From contig NZ_RXOM01000028.1 in the NCBI RefSeq assembly GCF_008692195.1, positions 1-40,208 of the forward strand: a DNA stretch of 40,208 bases, given 5' to 3'. Origin of the DNA: Salegentibacter sp. R32. Its GTDB lineage: Bacteria > Bacteroidota > Bacteroidia > Flavobacteriales > Flavobacteriaceae. The position numbers and the translations under genes are program-made. The notes beneath the pieces are model-generated. The model ran no database searches, was not told the origin of the DNA, and worked only from the letters and a program-made list of their open reading frames with translations. This document shows positions 26,122-33,803 of the stretch, one piece after another (position 1 is the first letter of the stretch; each line of letters begins with the position of its first letter).

Positions 26122-27043
26122 GAGATTTGATGGTTTTGATGAAAATATCATTCACGGAAGGAATCACTTCTTTAAAATGATTGATGCGCCCGTGAGTCAT
26201 TAAAAATTGAAGTAAGTCGTTTTGAGTATGCGCCTCTTCAATTTTAATATTCAATTGTAAATCATGATGGATGCTATGGAAAAAAGTTTCTTCAAATTGA
26301 AATTTTTCTTGCAGTTGGTTTTTAAAAACCGTTTCATCCCCTACTTCAATCCCCACTTCATAAGTGTTGGATTTGAATTGCTTTTTAATGGTAGAAACCT
26401 TCCCGTCCAATAATTTATTGGATTTATGGATAAGCGCCATATAATCGCAAAGTTCTTCTACACTTTCCATCCGGTGGGTTGAAAATAAAATAGTTGCCCC
26501 TTCATCCCGTAGTTTTAAAATTTCATCCCTAATTAAATTGGCATTTACTGGATCGAAACCACTAAAAGGTTCATCAAAAATTAAAAGTTTGGGCCGGTGC
26601 AAAACAGTAACGATAAACTGTATTTTTTGCGCCATTCCTTTGGAAAGCTCTTGTATTTTCTTGTTCCACCAATCACCAATTTCCAAACGTTCAAACCAAA
26701 ATTTTAAACGTTTTTTGGCTTCAGCTTTAGAAAGGCCTTTAAGTTGCGCGAGGTACAAAACCTGTTCGCCCACTTTCATACTTTTATAAAGACCTCGTTC
26801 CTCGGGTAAATAACCAATGTATTGAATGTGATGCGGCTGTAAGGGCTCATTATCTAACCAAATTTTCCCGATGTCGGGCATAGTTATTTGATTAACAATT
26901 CTAATAAATGTAGTTTTTCCGGCACCATTGGGACCTAAAACCCCAAAGATACTTTGCTTGGGAACTTCTATGGTTAATTGGTTAAGTGCAGTGAAATCAC
27001 CGTACTTTTTAGAAACATTTTCTGCCACTAAGAGGTTTTGCAT
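26114..27043 (-). CDS. ABC transporter ATP-binding protein, NatA-like
   Basis: The ATPase partner of the permease just downstream. Residues 36-44 are Walker A (GPNGAGKTT), the signature is the variant LSKGMAQKIQ near 139-148, Walker B is LLIFDEPFSGFDP near 159-171, and the H-loop lies in STHRM. The C-terminal ~90 residues form the extra domain seen in DrrA/NatA-type ATPases. Length 309 is normal. It overlaps the permease gene, so they form one operon. Confidence 0.94.
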   Translation of the reverse strand: MQNLLVAENVSKKYGDFTALNQLTIEVPKQSIFGVLGPNGAGKTTFIRIVNQITMPDIGKIWLDNEPLQPHHIQYIGYLPEERGLYKSMKVGEQVLYLAQLKGLSKAEAKKRLKFWFERLEIGDWWNKKIQELSKGMAQKIQFIVTVLHRPKLLIFDEPFSGFDPVNANLIRDEILKLRDEGATILFSTHRMESVEELCDYMALIHKSNKLLDGKVSTIKKQFKSNTYEVGIEVGDETVFKNQLQEKFQFEETFFHSIHHDLQLNIKIEEAHTQNDLLQFLMTHGRINHFKEVIPSVNDIFIKTIKSHA

Positions 27044-27116
27044 ACCATTTATTTAAGCTGTAAAAGTAATGAATTGATTGCAAATGAAGCTATATAGCAA
27101 GTCTTTAAAAACAAAA

Positions 27117-27148
27117 CCCACCCTTAAAATGATAGCATTAAGGATGGG
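27117..27148 (-). terminator. grpE-dnaJ operon terminator
   Basis: Arms CCCACCCTTA / TAAGGATGGG with one mismatch and a 12-nt loop. On the minus strand the stem runs into GTTTTGTTTTT, which fits a terminator 85 bp after the dnaJ stop. Confidence 0.65.
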
Positions 27149-27233
27149 AAAAAAATTGCTATGAAAAAGAAAAATATCACCATAATTAAATAGTGATATT
27201 CAAAGATATATAAAATTTTGTTAATTAAAGCCT

Positions 27234-28361
27234 TTATGAAAACATATCTTTAACTTTTTCAAAAAATGACTTGTCGCTTTTTTCGGGATTAGGCTCAAAG
27301 TTTTCATCTCCCTGCATTCTTTCAAAAAATTCTTTTTGTTCTTTAGAAAGGGTTTTCGGCGTCCAAACATTTACATGAACCAATAAATCTCCTTTTCCAT
27401 AACCGTTTATACTTGGAATTCCTTTTCCTCTCAATCTTAAAATTTTACCGCTTTGTACGCCGGCATCAATTTTAATTCTCACTTTTCCACTAACGGTCTG
27501 TATTTCTTTTGAAGCTCCTAAAGCTGCTTCAGAGAAACTGATGTATAAATCGTAATGCAAGTTATCACCTTCGCGTTGTAGGTAGTCATGCTCTTTTTCT
27601 TCAATAGCTACCAACAAGTCTCCAGGAATACCATTGCCGGGTGCTTCATTACCTTTTCCGCCTACTTTTAGCTGCATTCCTTCCACCACTCCGGCAGGAA
27701 TTTTTATCGCTACGGTTTCTTCTTTTAATAAAAGACCCTGTGCATCGGCATCATTAGGTTTTTTATCAATAATCTGACCGCTACCACCACAAGACTGGCA
27801 AGGAGAGGCAGTTTGCATTCTTCCTAAAATAGTATTGGTGACACGGGTTACTTGACCGGTTCCTTTACAAGTAGGACAGGTTTTGTAAGTGGTTCCCGGG
27901 GCTTGAACTTTACGTTTTACCTTAATTTTTTTCTCCACTCCTGAAGCAATTTCTTCTAAGGTAAGTTTTACACGAATACGCAGGTTACTCCCTTTAGCGC
28001 GACGTTGACCGCCACCGCCAAAGCCTCCAAAACCGGAGAATCCGCCACCGCCACCAAAGGCGCTTCCAAATATATCGCCAAATTGACTGAAGATATCGTC
28101 CATATTCATACCTCCGCCGCCAAAGCCACCTGAACCGTCAAAGGCTGCGTGACCCATTTGGTCATAACGTGCTCTTTTGTCAGGATTGCTTAGTACTTCG
28201 TATGCTTCTGCAGATTGCTTAAACTTTTCTTCGGCTTCTTTATCATCCGGGTTTTTATCGGGATGATATTTAATTGCCATTTTACGGTAAGCCTTTTTGA
28301 TTTCTGCAGCACTAGCATTTTTACTAACACCTAATATGTCGTAATAATCTTCTTTCATCAA
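27234..28361 (-). CDS. dnaJ: Chaperone protein DnaJ (one zinc site missing)
   Basis: The Hsp40 co-chaperone that delivers substrates to DnaK and triggers its ATPase. Residues 1-70 are the J domain with HPD (YHPDKNPDD), followed by a long Gly/Phe-rich linker (about 72-125) and C-terminal substrate-binding domains. The zinc region is unusual: ordinary DnaJ has four CxxCxGxG motifs, but only two are here (CPTCKGTG and CQSCGGSG). By order they correspond to motifs 2 and 3, the Zn2 site, while motifs 1 and 4 (Zn1) are absent. I believe other Flavobacteriaceae share this. It lies 33 bp after grpE. Confidence 0.96.
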   Translation of the reverse strand: MMKEDYYDILGVSKNASAAEIKKAYRKMAIKYHPDKNPDDKEAEEKFKQSAEAYEVLSNPDKRARYDQMGHAAFDGSGGFGGGGMNMDDIFSQFGDIFGSAFGGGGGFSGFGGFGGGGQRRAKGSNLRIRVKLTLEEIASGVEKKIKVKRKVQAPGTTYKTCPTCKGTGQVTRVTNTILGRMQTASPCQSCGGSGQIIDKKPNDADAQGLLLKEETVAIKIPAGVVEGMQLKVGGKGNEAPGNGIPGDLLVAIEEKEHDYLQREGDNLHYDLYISFSEAALGASKEIQTVSGKVRIKIDAGVQSGKILRLRGKGIPSINGYGKGDLLVHVNVWTPKTLSKEQKEFFERMQGDENFEPNPEKSDKSFFEKVKDMFS

Positions 28362-28394
28362 TACAAATTTTCAAAATTCTTAAAAACAAGTTGT

Positions 28395-28970
28395 TTATTT
28401 GCCGGTCACAACTTTTGGATATCTAATAATTTTTTCTCCTAAAGTATATCCGCTTTCAACAACATCTACAATCTTCCCTTTTAATTTTTTATCTGGAGCA
28501 GGAATCTGGGTAACCGCTTCGTGAAGGTCGGCATCAAAGGTGTCGCCCTGTTTCACATTCATAGGCTCTAAACCTTTATTTTTCAGGGTTTCCCTAAATT
28601 TGTTATGAATTAATTCTACTCCTTTTAAAAGGTTTTTGTCTTCGGTCTTTTCTATTTCTTTTAAAGCTCTATCAAAATCATCTAAGACCGGAAGCATCGC
28701 CAACATGACTTCTTGGCTCGCGGTTTTAAACAACTCTACACGCTCTTTGCTGGTTCGTCTTTTATAATTTTCAAACTCCGCAAAAAGACGTAAAAACTTA
28801 TCTTTTTCTTTTTGCACTTCCTCTTTTAACTTTTCAGTTTCAGAAAGTTCCTCTTTATTTTCTTCTTTTTCTTCCTGCTCTTCTACTTCATCTATCGCTT
28901 CCTCTATGGTTTCCTCTAAATTATCTTTTAGAGTTTCCTCTTCTTTGTTAAGGTCTTTATCTTTACTCAT
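28395..28970 (-). CDS. grpE: Nucleotide exchange factor GrpE
   Basis: GrpE releases ADP from DnaK. The 191-residue protein has a very acidic N-terminal arm (about 1-50, rich in E and K), a long helix, and the conserved core: FENYKRRTSKER, MLPVLDDFDRAL, and the beta domain with DLHEAVTQIP and VVESGYTLGEKIIRYPKVVTG. It is transcribed with dnaJ. dnaK is not in the window. A full promoter lies 36 bp upstream. Confidence 0.97.
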   Translation of the reverse strand: MSKDKDLNKEEETLKDNLEETIEEAIDEVEEQEEKEENKEELSETEKLKEEVQKEKDKFLRLFAEFENYKRRTSKERVELFKTASQEVMLAMLPVLDDFDRALKEIEKTEDKNLLKGVELIHNKFRETLKNKGLEPMNVKQGDTFDADLHEAVTQIPAPDKKLKGKIVDVVESGYTLGEKIIRYPKVVTGK

Positions 28971-29005
28971 AGTTGTTATCTTCTTTTATTTTAATCTTTA
29001 TGTGT

Positions 29006-29037
29006 CAAATCTATTGCCAATTCTAAGTAAATGTCAA
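29006..29037 (-). promoter_or_regulatory. grpE promoter TTG-N21-TAGATTTG
   Basis: On the minus strand TTGACA (TTG at 29037-29035) is followed after 21 bp by TAGATTTG (29013-29006), matching the Bacteroidetes consensus. No CIRCE inverted repeat is visible, so HrcA control is unlikely here. Confidence 0.65.
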
Positions 29038-29091
29038 AATGTCATTACTTATTTTTAATAATTATTTAAGAAATAGATTCTACGCTTATAG

Positions 29092-29099
29092 TATTTTTG
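29092..29099 (+). promoter_or_regulatory. -7 promoter element TATTTTTG of the YceI gene
   Basis: An exact TAnnTTTG match, 34 bp before the ATG at 29134. It supports starting the gene at 29134 rather than further upstream. Confidence 0.5.
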
Positions 29100-29133
29100 T
29101 TTGTTAATTTTTATCAAACCAAATATTCTAACA

Positions 29134-29817
29134 ATGAAAAAAGTATTTTTAAACGTATTTGTTTTTGCAACAATAGGAATGTCTATGATTTCTTGCAAGA
29201 ATGAAGCAAAAAATGAAACCGAAGCTAAAGAAGCTGAAGAAGTAGTTGAAGTAAGTGAAGAAGCTGCTACTTATAAAGTGATTACTGAAGAATCTACTAT
29301 TGAATGGAAGGGAACTAAACCTGTGGGTGGTGGACACAACGGAACTATTGATATTGCTGAAGGCGAATTTAAAATGATGGATGATGCCATCGAAGGTGGT
29401 AAAGTAGTCATCGATATGAAATCTATTAGTGCCGAAGATTTAGAAGGTGAAAAAGCGAAGAATTTAGAAGCACACTTAATGGGAACTGTAGAAGGAAAAG
29501 AAGGTGATTTCTTTAATGTACAAGAATATCCCGAAGCTACTTTTGAAGTTACCGGATTTGAGAAAAAAGATGGTAAAAACTGGATGACCGGAAATTTAAC
29601 TTTAAAGGAAAACACTAAAAGTATCAATATTCCAGTAAAGACAGAGCTCAACAAGGATGGTTCTGAAATGAAAATCACAAGTGAACCATTTACTATTAAT
29701 AGAACTGATTGGGAAGTTAATTACGGTTCTAAATCTGTTTTTGATAACCTTGTAGGTGATAACGTAATTAGTGATGATATTGAATTAAGATTGATGGTGA
29801 AAGCTAAGAAAGCTTAA
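29134..29817 (+). CDS. YceI family lipoprotein
   Basis: A 227-residue exported lipoprotein of the YceI family, which forms a lipocalin-like barrel that binds isoprenoid or amphiphilic molecules. The N-terminus is a lipoprotein signal ending in the lipobox SMISC (Cys near residue 21), then an acidic E/A/V linker. The YceI domain starts at YKVITEESTIEWKGTKPVGGGHNGTIDIAEG and shows the AHLMG, FFNVQEYPEATFE and LTLKENTKSI landmarks. I use the ATG at 29134 because the lipoprotein signal begins there. A strong bidirectional terminator follows. Confidence 0.92.
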   Translation: MKKVFLNVFVFATIGMSMISCKNEAKNETEAKEAEEVVEVSEEAATYKVITEESTIEWKGTKPVGGGHNGTIDIAEGEFKMMDDAIEGGKVVIDMKSISAEDLEGEKAKNLEAHLMGTVEGKEGDFFNVQEYPEATFEVTGFEKKDGKNWMTGNLTLKENTKSINIPVKTELNKDGSEMKITSEPFTINRTDWEVNYGSKSVFDNLVGDNVISDDIELRLMVKAKKA

Positions 29818-29837
29818 TTAAAGAATGTAAATTTATA

Positions 29838-29877
29838 ATGAAAAAATCCCTGCAAAATTTTGTAGGGATTTTTTCAT
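29838..29877. terminator. Bidirectional terminator
   Basis: A near-perfect 40 bp palindrome (arms 29838-29857 and 29858-29877, one G-T wobble) with an A run on the left and a T run on the right. It can stop the YceI transcript from one side and the TIGR01777 gene, whose stop codon lies at its edge, from the other. Confidence 0.88.
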
Positions 29878-30779
29878 TATATCAAATCTTCCAAAGCCGG
29901 ACCAATATGATTATAGTAATAGATAAACCCTAAAGCATCCAATTTAGCACTACTCACCAATTGGCTCGAAAGCACTAAACTAGAACGTTCTCCAAGCGCC
30001 AATTTCAATACAAATTCAGGAACATTGGGTAAGACTAAGGGTCTATTTAATTTTTTAGCAATAGCATAGGTAAGCCTTTTATTAGTTACGGGATTGGGGG
30101 CTACTCCATTATAAACTCCATCTAGATTTTTTTGAATGGCAAACAGAAAAATTCTAGCCAAGTCTTCTAGATGAATCCACGATTGCCATTGTTTTCCAGA
30201 ACCTAGTGGAGCTCCTACGTAATTTTCGATTGGTTTTCTAATTTGCTCTAAGGCTCCACCTTTTTCAGATAAGACCAACCCGATTCTAATTTTGGCCACT
30301 TCTAAACCTTCTTCTTCAAATTGATCTACTGCTGCTTCCCATTTGGTGACTACTTCACCCAAAAAATTATCAGCAGCTTTCGGGTAATCTTCATAATATA
30401 AGGTAGTCAATGAATCTGGATAGTAACCAATAGCACTGGCCGAAACGATTTGAGAAATTTGATGCTCATTTTCCTTAAGTGTCTTCAGCAATAAGTTGGC
30501 AGAATCTATCCTGCTACTCAATATCGCTTTTTTATGAGAGGTTGTCCAAGGTTTAGAAACACTTGCTCCAACTAGATTTATTACCTTATCTACTCCTTGA
30601 ATGCAAGCTTTATCTATTTCTCCTTTTTTGGGATTCCAATAGAAACCTTGATAGCCCGATTGAGTTTTAATTTTCTCTTTTGAGGTGGTTAAGTAGTTTA
30701 CGGCAATATTCTCTTTTTCGCAAAGCTTCACAATCTCAGAACCAACTAGGCCTGTTGCTCCTGTAATTAAAACTTTCAT
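29877..30779 (-). CDS. TIGR01777 family oxidoreductase (YfcH-like epimerase)
   Basis: A 300-residue atypical short-chain dehydrogenase of the TIGR01777/YfcH group. The N-terminus has the NAD(P) fingerprint (LITGATGLVGSEIV, 4-17), then a typical FYWNPKKGEID and VINLVGASVSKPWTTSHKKAIL. The family core SASAIGYYP follows and the C-terminal DUF1731 part ends the protein (LPNVPEFVLKLALGERSSLVLSSQ). The reaction is unknown. It is monocistronic. Confidence 0.9.
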   Translation of the reverse strand: MKVLITGATGLVGSEIVKLCEKENIAVNYLTTSKEKIKTQSGYQGFYWNPKKGEIDKACIQGVDKVINLVGASVSKPWTTSHKKAILSSRIDSANLLLKTLKENEHQISQIVSASAIGYYPDSLTTLYYEDYPKAADNFLGEVVTKWEAAVDQFEEEGLEVAKIRIGLVLSEKGGALEQIRKPIENYVGAPLGSGKQWQSWIHLEDLARIFLFAIQKNLDGVYNGVAPNPVTNKRLTYAIAKKLNRPLVLPNVPEFVLKLALGERSSLVLSSQLVSSAKLDALGFIYYYNHIGPALEDLI

Positions 30780-30896
30780 GCTTTATTGATTTATGAAAAT
30801 TAAATTATAAATTAACTACTAATTTTTCATTCAAATTAATACAGGTTTAACAGCACTTGGCAGTAATTTATAATTTGTTTGCCACTCATCGGAATA

Positions 30897-31571
30897 TTAT
30901 GCTTTTTGTGCCCGAAGCATTTCTCTTTTTCCGGGAGGACCAGGAATTTTTTCAACTTCAAAACCTACGCTAAGCATGGCTCGTTTAGCGCTTCCTTTTG
31001 CTGAATAGGTAGTCAATACACCATGAGGTTTTAAAGCATCGTACATTTTTTGAAATATAGGCTCTTCCCACAATTCCGGTTGAACCCGAGCCCCAAAAGC
31101 ATCAAAATAAATAAGATCAAATTCTTCTTGGGCTACTATTTCTTTAAAAAACTTTTGTTGCTTTTCTATGCTGAAAAAATCCGTTAATTGATGAACTTTT
31201 TCCCAAGAGGTTTGATGTAAAGTTTCAAAGTAGGTTTCCGCTTTTTCACTTTCAAATAAAGTAGAATAATTAAGCTGAGCTAGTTCATCTTTACCCACCG
31301 GGTAAGCTTCTACTCCGGTATAATCTATAAATAAATTATTCTTTTCAGCTTCGATGAAAGTGATAAGGGCATTTAGTCCCGTACCAAAACCTATTTCTAA
31401 AATTTTAATAGGCGTTTTGTGATATTGATTGGTAAAATGAAACAATCCACTTTCTATAAAAACATGATAAGCTTCTTGTAAAGCCCCGTGTTTAGAATGA
31501 TATTGCTCATTCCATTCAGGAATATGAATGGTCGTTGAGCCATCTGAAGTTGTGATAATTTCCCGTTTCAC
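30897..31571 (-). CDS. mnmD: tRNA 5-methylaminomethyl-2-thiouridine methyltransferase MnmD
   Basis: A SAM-dependent methyltransferase of 224 residues equal to the N-terminal half of the bifunctional MnmC. It makes mnm5s2U at the wobble base of tRNAs. The SAM site is LEIGFGTGLNAL (about 58-69), and the family motif YFDAFGARVQPELWE (about 155-169) and TYSAKGSAKRAM are present. No oxidase half is encoded nearby, so this is the stand-alone form, as in many Bacteroidetes. It is the third gene of an operon with a DUF4920 lipoprotein and a CxxCH lipoprotein, 2 bp from the latter. Confidence 0.93.
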   Translation of the reverse strand: MKREIITTSDGSTTIHIPEWNEQYHSKHGALQEAYHVFIESGLFHFTNQYHKTPIKILEIGFGTGLNALITFIEAEKNNLFIDYTGVEAYPVGKDELAQLNYSTLFESEKAETYFETLHQTSWEKVHQLTDFFSIEKQQKFFKEIVAQEEFDLIYFDAFGARVQPELWEEPIFQKMYDALKPHGVLTTYSAKGSAKRAMLSVGFEVEKIPGPPGKREMLRAQKA

Positions 31572-31573
31572 AA

Positions 31574-32014
31574 TTACTTAATCAATAGTTTTTTAATTCT
31601 TGGGATAGGTCCGGTACATTTTAATTGATGACAGGAAATGCAAAGTTTTACTGAATTATTATAATGCTCCTGAATATTTTCTGGATCCTCCACCATTTGC
31701 TTTTCAAATTCAATAAAAACATTGGCCATCCGTTGATAAGCTTCATCATCATCTGATGCATCGGTAAATTGGGCTGTATGCAACTTCGTTAAATCGTAAG
31801 GCAAGGTATCTGGAGCTTTCCCCTGCAATGCCTTTTCTTTAATTTTTTCGTGTTCTACATACATATCCTCCATAAAGGAAGCCATTTCAGAAAGTTGGTA
31901 CATCTGTAATGGCTCCTTGGTAGAAGTTGTCTTTTCTATAGAAGGCATAGTTGCTTTTTCATCTTTACAACCTAAAAGCCCGAACACTACCACAACGATT
32001 AAAAATTTATGCAT
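31574..32014 (-). CDS. CxxCH lipoprotein, cytochrome c-like
   Basis: A 146-residue lipoprotein: short signal (HKFLIVVVVFGLLGC, lipobox Cys near residue 16), a low-complexity linker, then a mostly helical domain with one heme c motif CISCH near the C-terminus (about 126-130). The layout, with the heme motif at the end of a helical bundle, is that of cytochrome c'-like or c-556-like proteins, so a periplasmic heme-binding role is likely. It starts at a TAATG overlap with the DUF4920 stop codon, which suggests coupled translation. The partner redox protein is unknown. Confidence 0.72.
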   Translation of the reverse strand: MHKFLIVVVVFGLLGCKDEKATMPSIEKTTSTKEPLQMYQLSEMASFMEDMYVEHEKIKEKALQGKAPDTLPYDLTKLHTAQFTDASDDDEAYQRMANVFIEFEKQMVEDPENIQEHYNNSVKLCISCHQLKCTGPIPRIKKLLIK

Positions 32015-32484
32015 TATTTTGCTTTAGCGTCTTCCATTAAAACTCCGGTAGCCATAAATGCATATTCTTTTTCTGGTTCTGTGATTGCGGCGATTTCTGT
32101 TTCACTTTTTCCGGCATCTTTAGCGTAATGTCTTAATTCTTCCACAGAAGTTTCCGTAACAAAAGCTTTTCCTTCTACTACTGTTTCTCTATTTTCAGAA
32201 TTTAAAGGGACAAAAAAGCCGTAGTCTTTAAACCGAACAAACGAACGTAGTGAATCGTCTAACTTTAAGGTCATCCAACAACCTTTTTTCTTACAAACTT
32301 TATCTACTTCGGCTTTAAACTTCACCTGCATGGTGTCTCCCACTTGCATTTTTTGAAATTTTTCTTTCATTTCTGAAGCAGAAATGGCGTCCGATTCATC
32401 TATTTTTTCTCCAAATGAAGATTTATTAGTCTCTTTACAAGCAAGAAGTAACAAAATAGAAAATAGAAATATTATTTTTTTCAT
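32014..32484 (-). CDS. DUF4920 domain lipoprotein
   Basis: A 156-residue lipoprotein: signal peptide ending in LLLLAC (lipobox Cys near residue 16), followed by the DUF4920 domain. The recognisable core is FKAEVDKVCKKKGCWMTL, then VRFKDYGFFVPL, an OB-fold-like beta pattern with two conserved cysteines in VCxxKGCW. Family function is not known; the cysteine pair may bind metal or undergo redox change, which would suit the CxxCH lipoprotein encoded next. First gene of the three-gene operon. Confidence 0.82.
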   Translation of the reverse strand: MKKIIFLFSILLLLACKETNKSSFGEKIDESDAISASEMKEKFQKMQVGDTMQVKFKAEVDKVCKKKGCWMTLKLDDSLRSFVRFKDYGFFVPLNSENRETVVEGKAFVTETSVEELRHYAKDAGKSETEIAAITEPEKEYAFMATGVLMEDAKAK

Positions 32485-32519
32485 AATTTTAATAAGGTTT
32501 AGCTGAATTTAATTTAATA

Positions 32520-32548
32520 CAAATTTAGGAATATTAGAATTTTTTCAA
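32520..32548 (-). promoter_or_regulatory. Promoter of the DUF4920-mnmD operon
   Basis: On the minus strand TTG (32548-32546), an 18 bp spacer and TAAATTTG (32527-32520), a full consensus match 35 bp before the DUF4920 start. It nearly touches the divergent ilvE promoter. Confidence 0.7.
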
Positions 32549-32563
32549 ATATGTTTAATTTAA

Positions 32564-32571
32564 TACTTTTG
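32564..32571 (+). promoter_or_regulatory. -7 promoter element TACTTTTG of ilvE
   Basis: An exact TAnnTTTG match 23 bp before the ilvE ATG; the -33 region is T-rich and overlaps the divergent promoter. Confidence 0.5.
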
Positions 32572-32594
32572 TAAAAATTTTAAAACACACAATC

Positions 32595-33668
32595 ATGGAA
32601 ACTCAGAGTAAAATTATAGAAGTTACAAAAACCAAAAATTCTAGAATTAATGAAGTTGATTTTGACAACTTAAGTTTTGGTAAAGTTTGCTCTGACCATA
32701 TGATGATTTGTGACTACAAAGACGGAAAGTGGGAAACTCCGCAAGTACTCCCTTACGGACCTATGCCAATGGAGCCGTCTTCCAAAGTTTTTCATTACGG
32801 GCAAGCAGTATTTGAAGGGATGAAAGCTTTTAAGGACGAAGATGGAAAAGTTTGGTTGTTTAGACCTGAACAAAACTTTAACCGTATTAATATTTCAGCC
32901 AAACGTTTGGCCATTCCTGAATTCCCTAAAGAATACTTTTTTGAAGCTTTAGAAACTATTTTAAAATTAGACAAAGACTGGATAAAACCGGGAAGAGGAA
33001 ATTCACTTTACATTAGACCTTTTGTTATTGGCACAGAAAATGGGGTTTCTGCTTCTCCATCAGATGAATATCGTTTCATCATTATTTGTTGCCCAGCGAA
33101 GGCTTACTACTCTTCTCCGGTAAAAGTAACCATTGCCCAAAAATACAGTCGTTCTGCCGATGGCGGAGTTGGTTATGCAAAAGCAGCAGGAAACTACGCA
33201 GCACAATTTTACCCAACCAATTTAGCAAAAGAGAAAGGTTACCAACAAGTTATCTGGACAGATGCCAACACGCACGAATATTTAGAAGAATGTGGTACGA
33301 TGAACGTTTTCTTTAGAGTGGGCGACAAATTATTAACCGCTCCTACCAACGACCGTATTTTAGATGGGGTAACCCGTAAAAGTATTATCGCGTTAGCAGA
33401 AGATGCTGGTGTAGAAGTAGAAGTAAGACGTGTACAAGTAAAAGAAATTGTAGAAGCTGCCAAAAAGGGTGAGTTAAAAGAAGTATTTGGTGCAGGAACC
33501 GCAGCCACTATCGTTCCTTTCTTAGGATTTGATTTTAACGATGAATATTACGATTTACCTGAGGTGGAAGATTCTTATGGAACAAGATTTAAAACCAAAC
33601 TCCAAGATATTCAATACAATATGGCCGAAGATAAATTTGATTGGCGTTACGAAGTAAAAGTTGATTAA
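32595..33668 (+). CDS. ilvE: Branched-chain amino acid aminotransferase
   Basis: A fold-type IV PLP enzyme that interconverts leucine, isoleucine and valine with their keto acids. The 357-residue length is that of the long (type II) form. Landmarks are FHYGQAVFEGMKAFK, LYIRPFVIGTENG, the PLP lysine in GYAKAAGNYAA (about residue 195), and YLEECGTMNVFF, EVFGAGTAATIVP near the end. It is monocistronic with a strong terminator, and divergent from the DUF4920-mnmD operon, whose promoter nearly touches its own. Confidence 0.97.
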   Translation: METQSKIIEVTKTKNSRINEVDFDNLSFGKVCSDHMMICDYKDGKWETPQVLPYGPMPMEPSSKVFHYGQAVFEGMKAFKDEDGKVWLFRPEQNFNRINISAKRLAIPEFPKEYFFEALETILKLDKDWIKPGRGNSLYIRPFVIGTENGVSASPSDEYRFIIICCPAKAYYSSPVKVTIAQKYSRSADGGVGYAKAAGNYAAQFYPTNLAKEKGYQQVIWTDANTHEYLEECGTMNVFFRVGDKLLTAPTNDRILDGVTRKSIIALAEDAGVEVEVRRVQVKEIVEAAKKGELKEVFGAGTAATIVPFLGFDFNDEYYDLPEVEDSYGTRFKTKLQDIQYNMAEDKFDWRYEVKVD

Positions 33669-33693
33669 ATTAATTGAAAGCATAAATCTTATA

Positions 33694-33725
33694 AAATGCG
33701 TTGCCGCTATGGCAGCGCATTTTTA
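33694..33725 (+). terminator. ilvE terminator
   Basis: Stem ATGCGTTGCC / GGCAGCGCAT (one G-T wobble) with a short loop, ending in TTTTT; about 30 bp after the ilvE stop. Confidence 0.85.
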
Positions 33726-33761
33726 GTTAGATCAAGCGTTAACAATTCTTAATCCCTAATA

Positions 33762-33788
33762 TTGATTAAGAAAAATTATCTATGTTTG
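33762..33788 (+). promoter_or_regulatory. Promoter TTG-N16-TATGTTTG
   Basis: TTG (33762-33764), a 16 bp spacer, TATGTTTG (33781-33788), 15 bp before the ATG of the Omp85-like gene. The spacer is one base short of the usual range. Confidence 0.6.
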
Positions 33789-33803
33789 CTCAATTCTAAA
33801 TGA

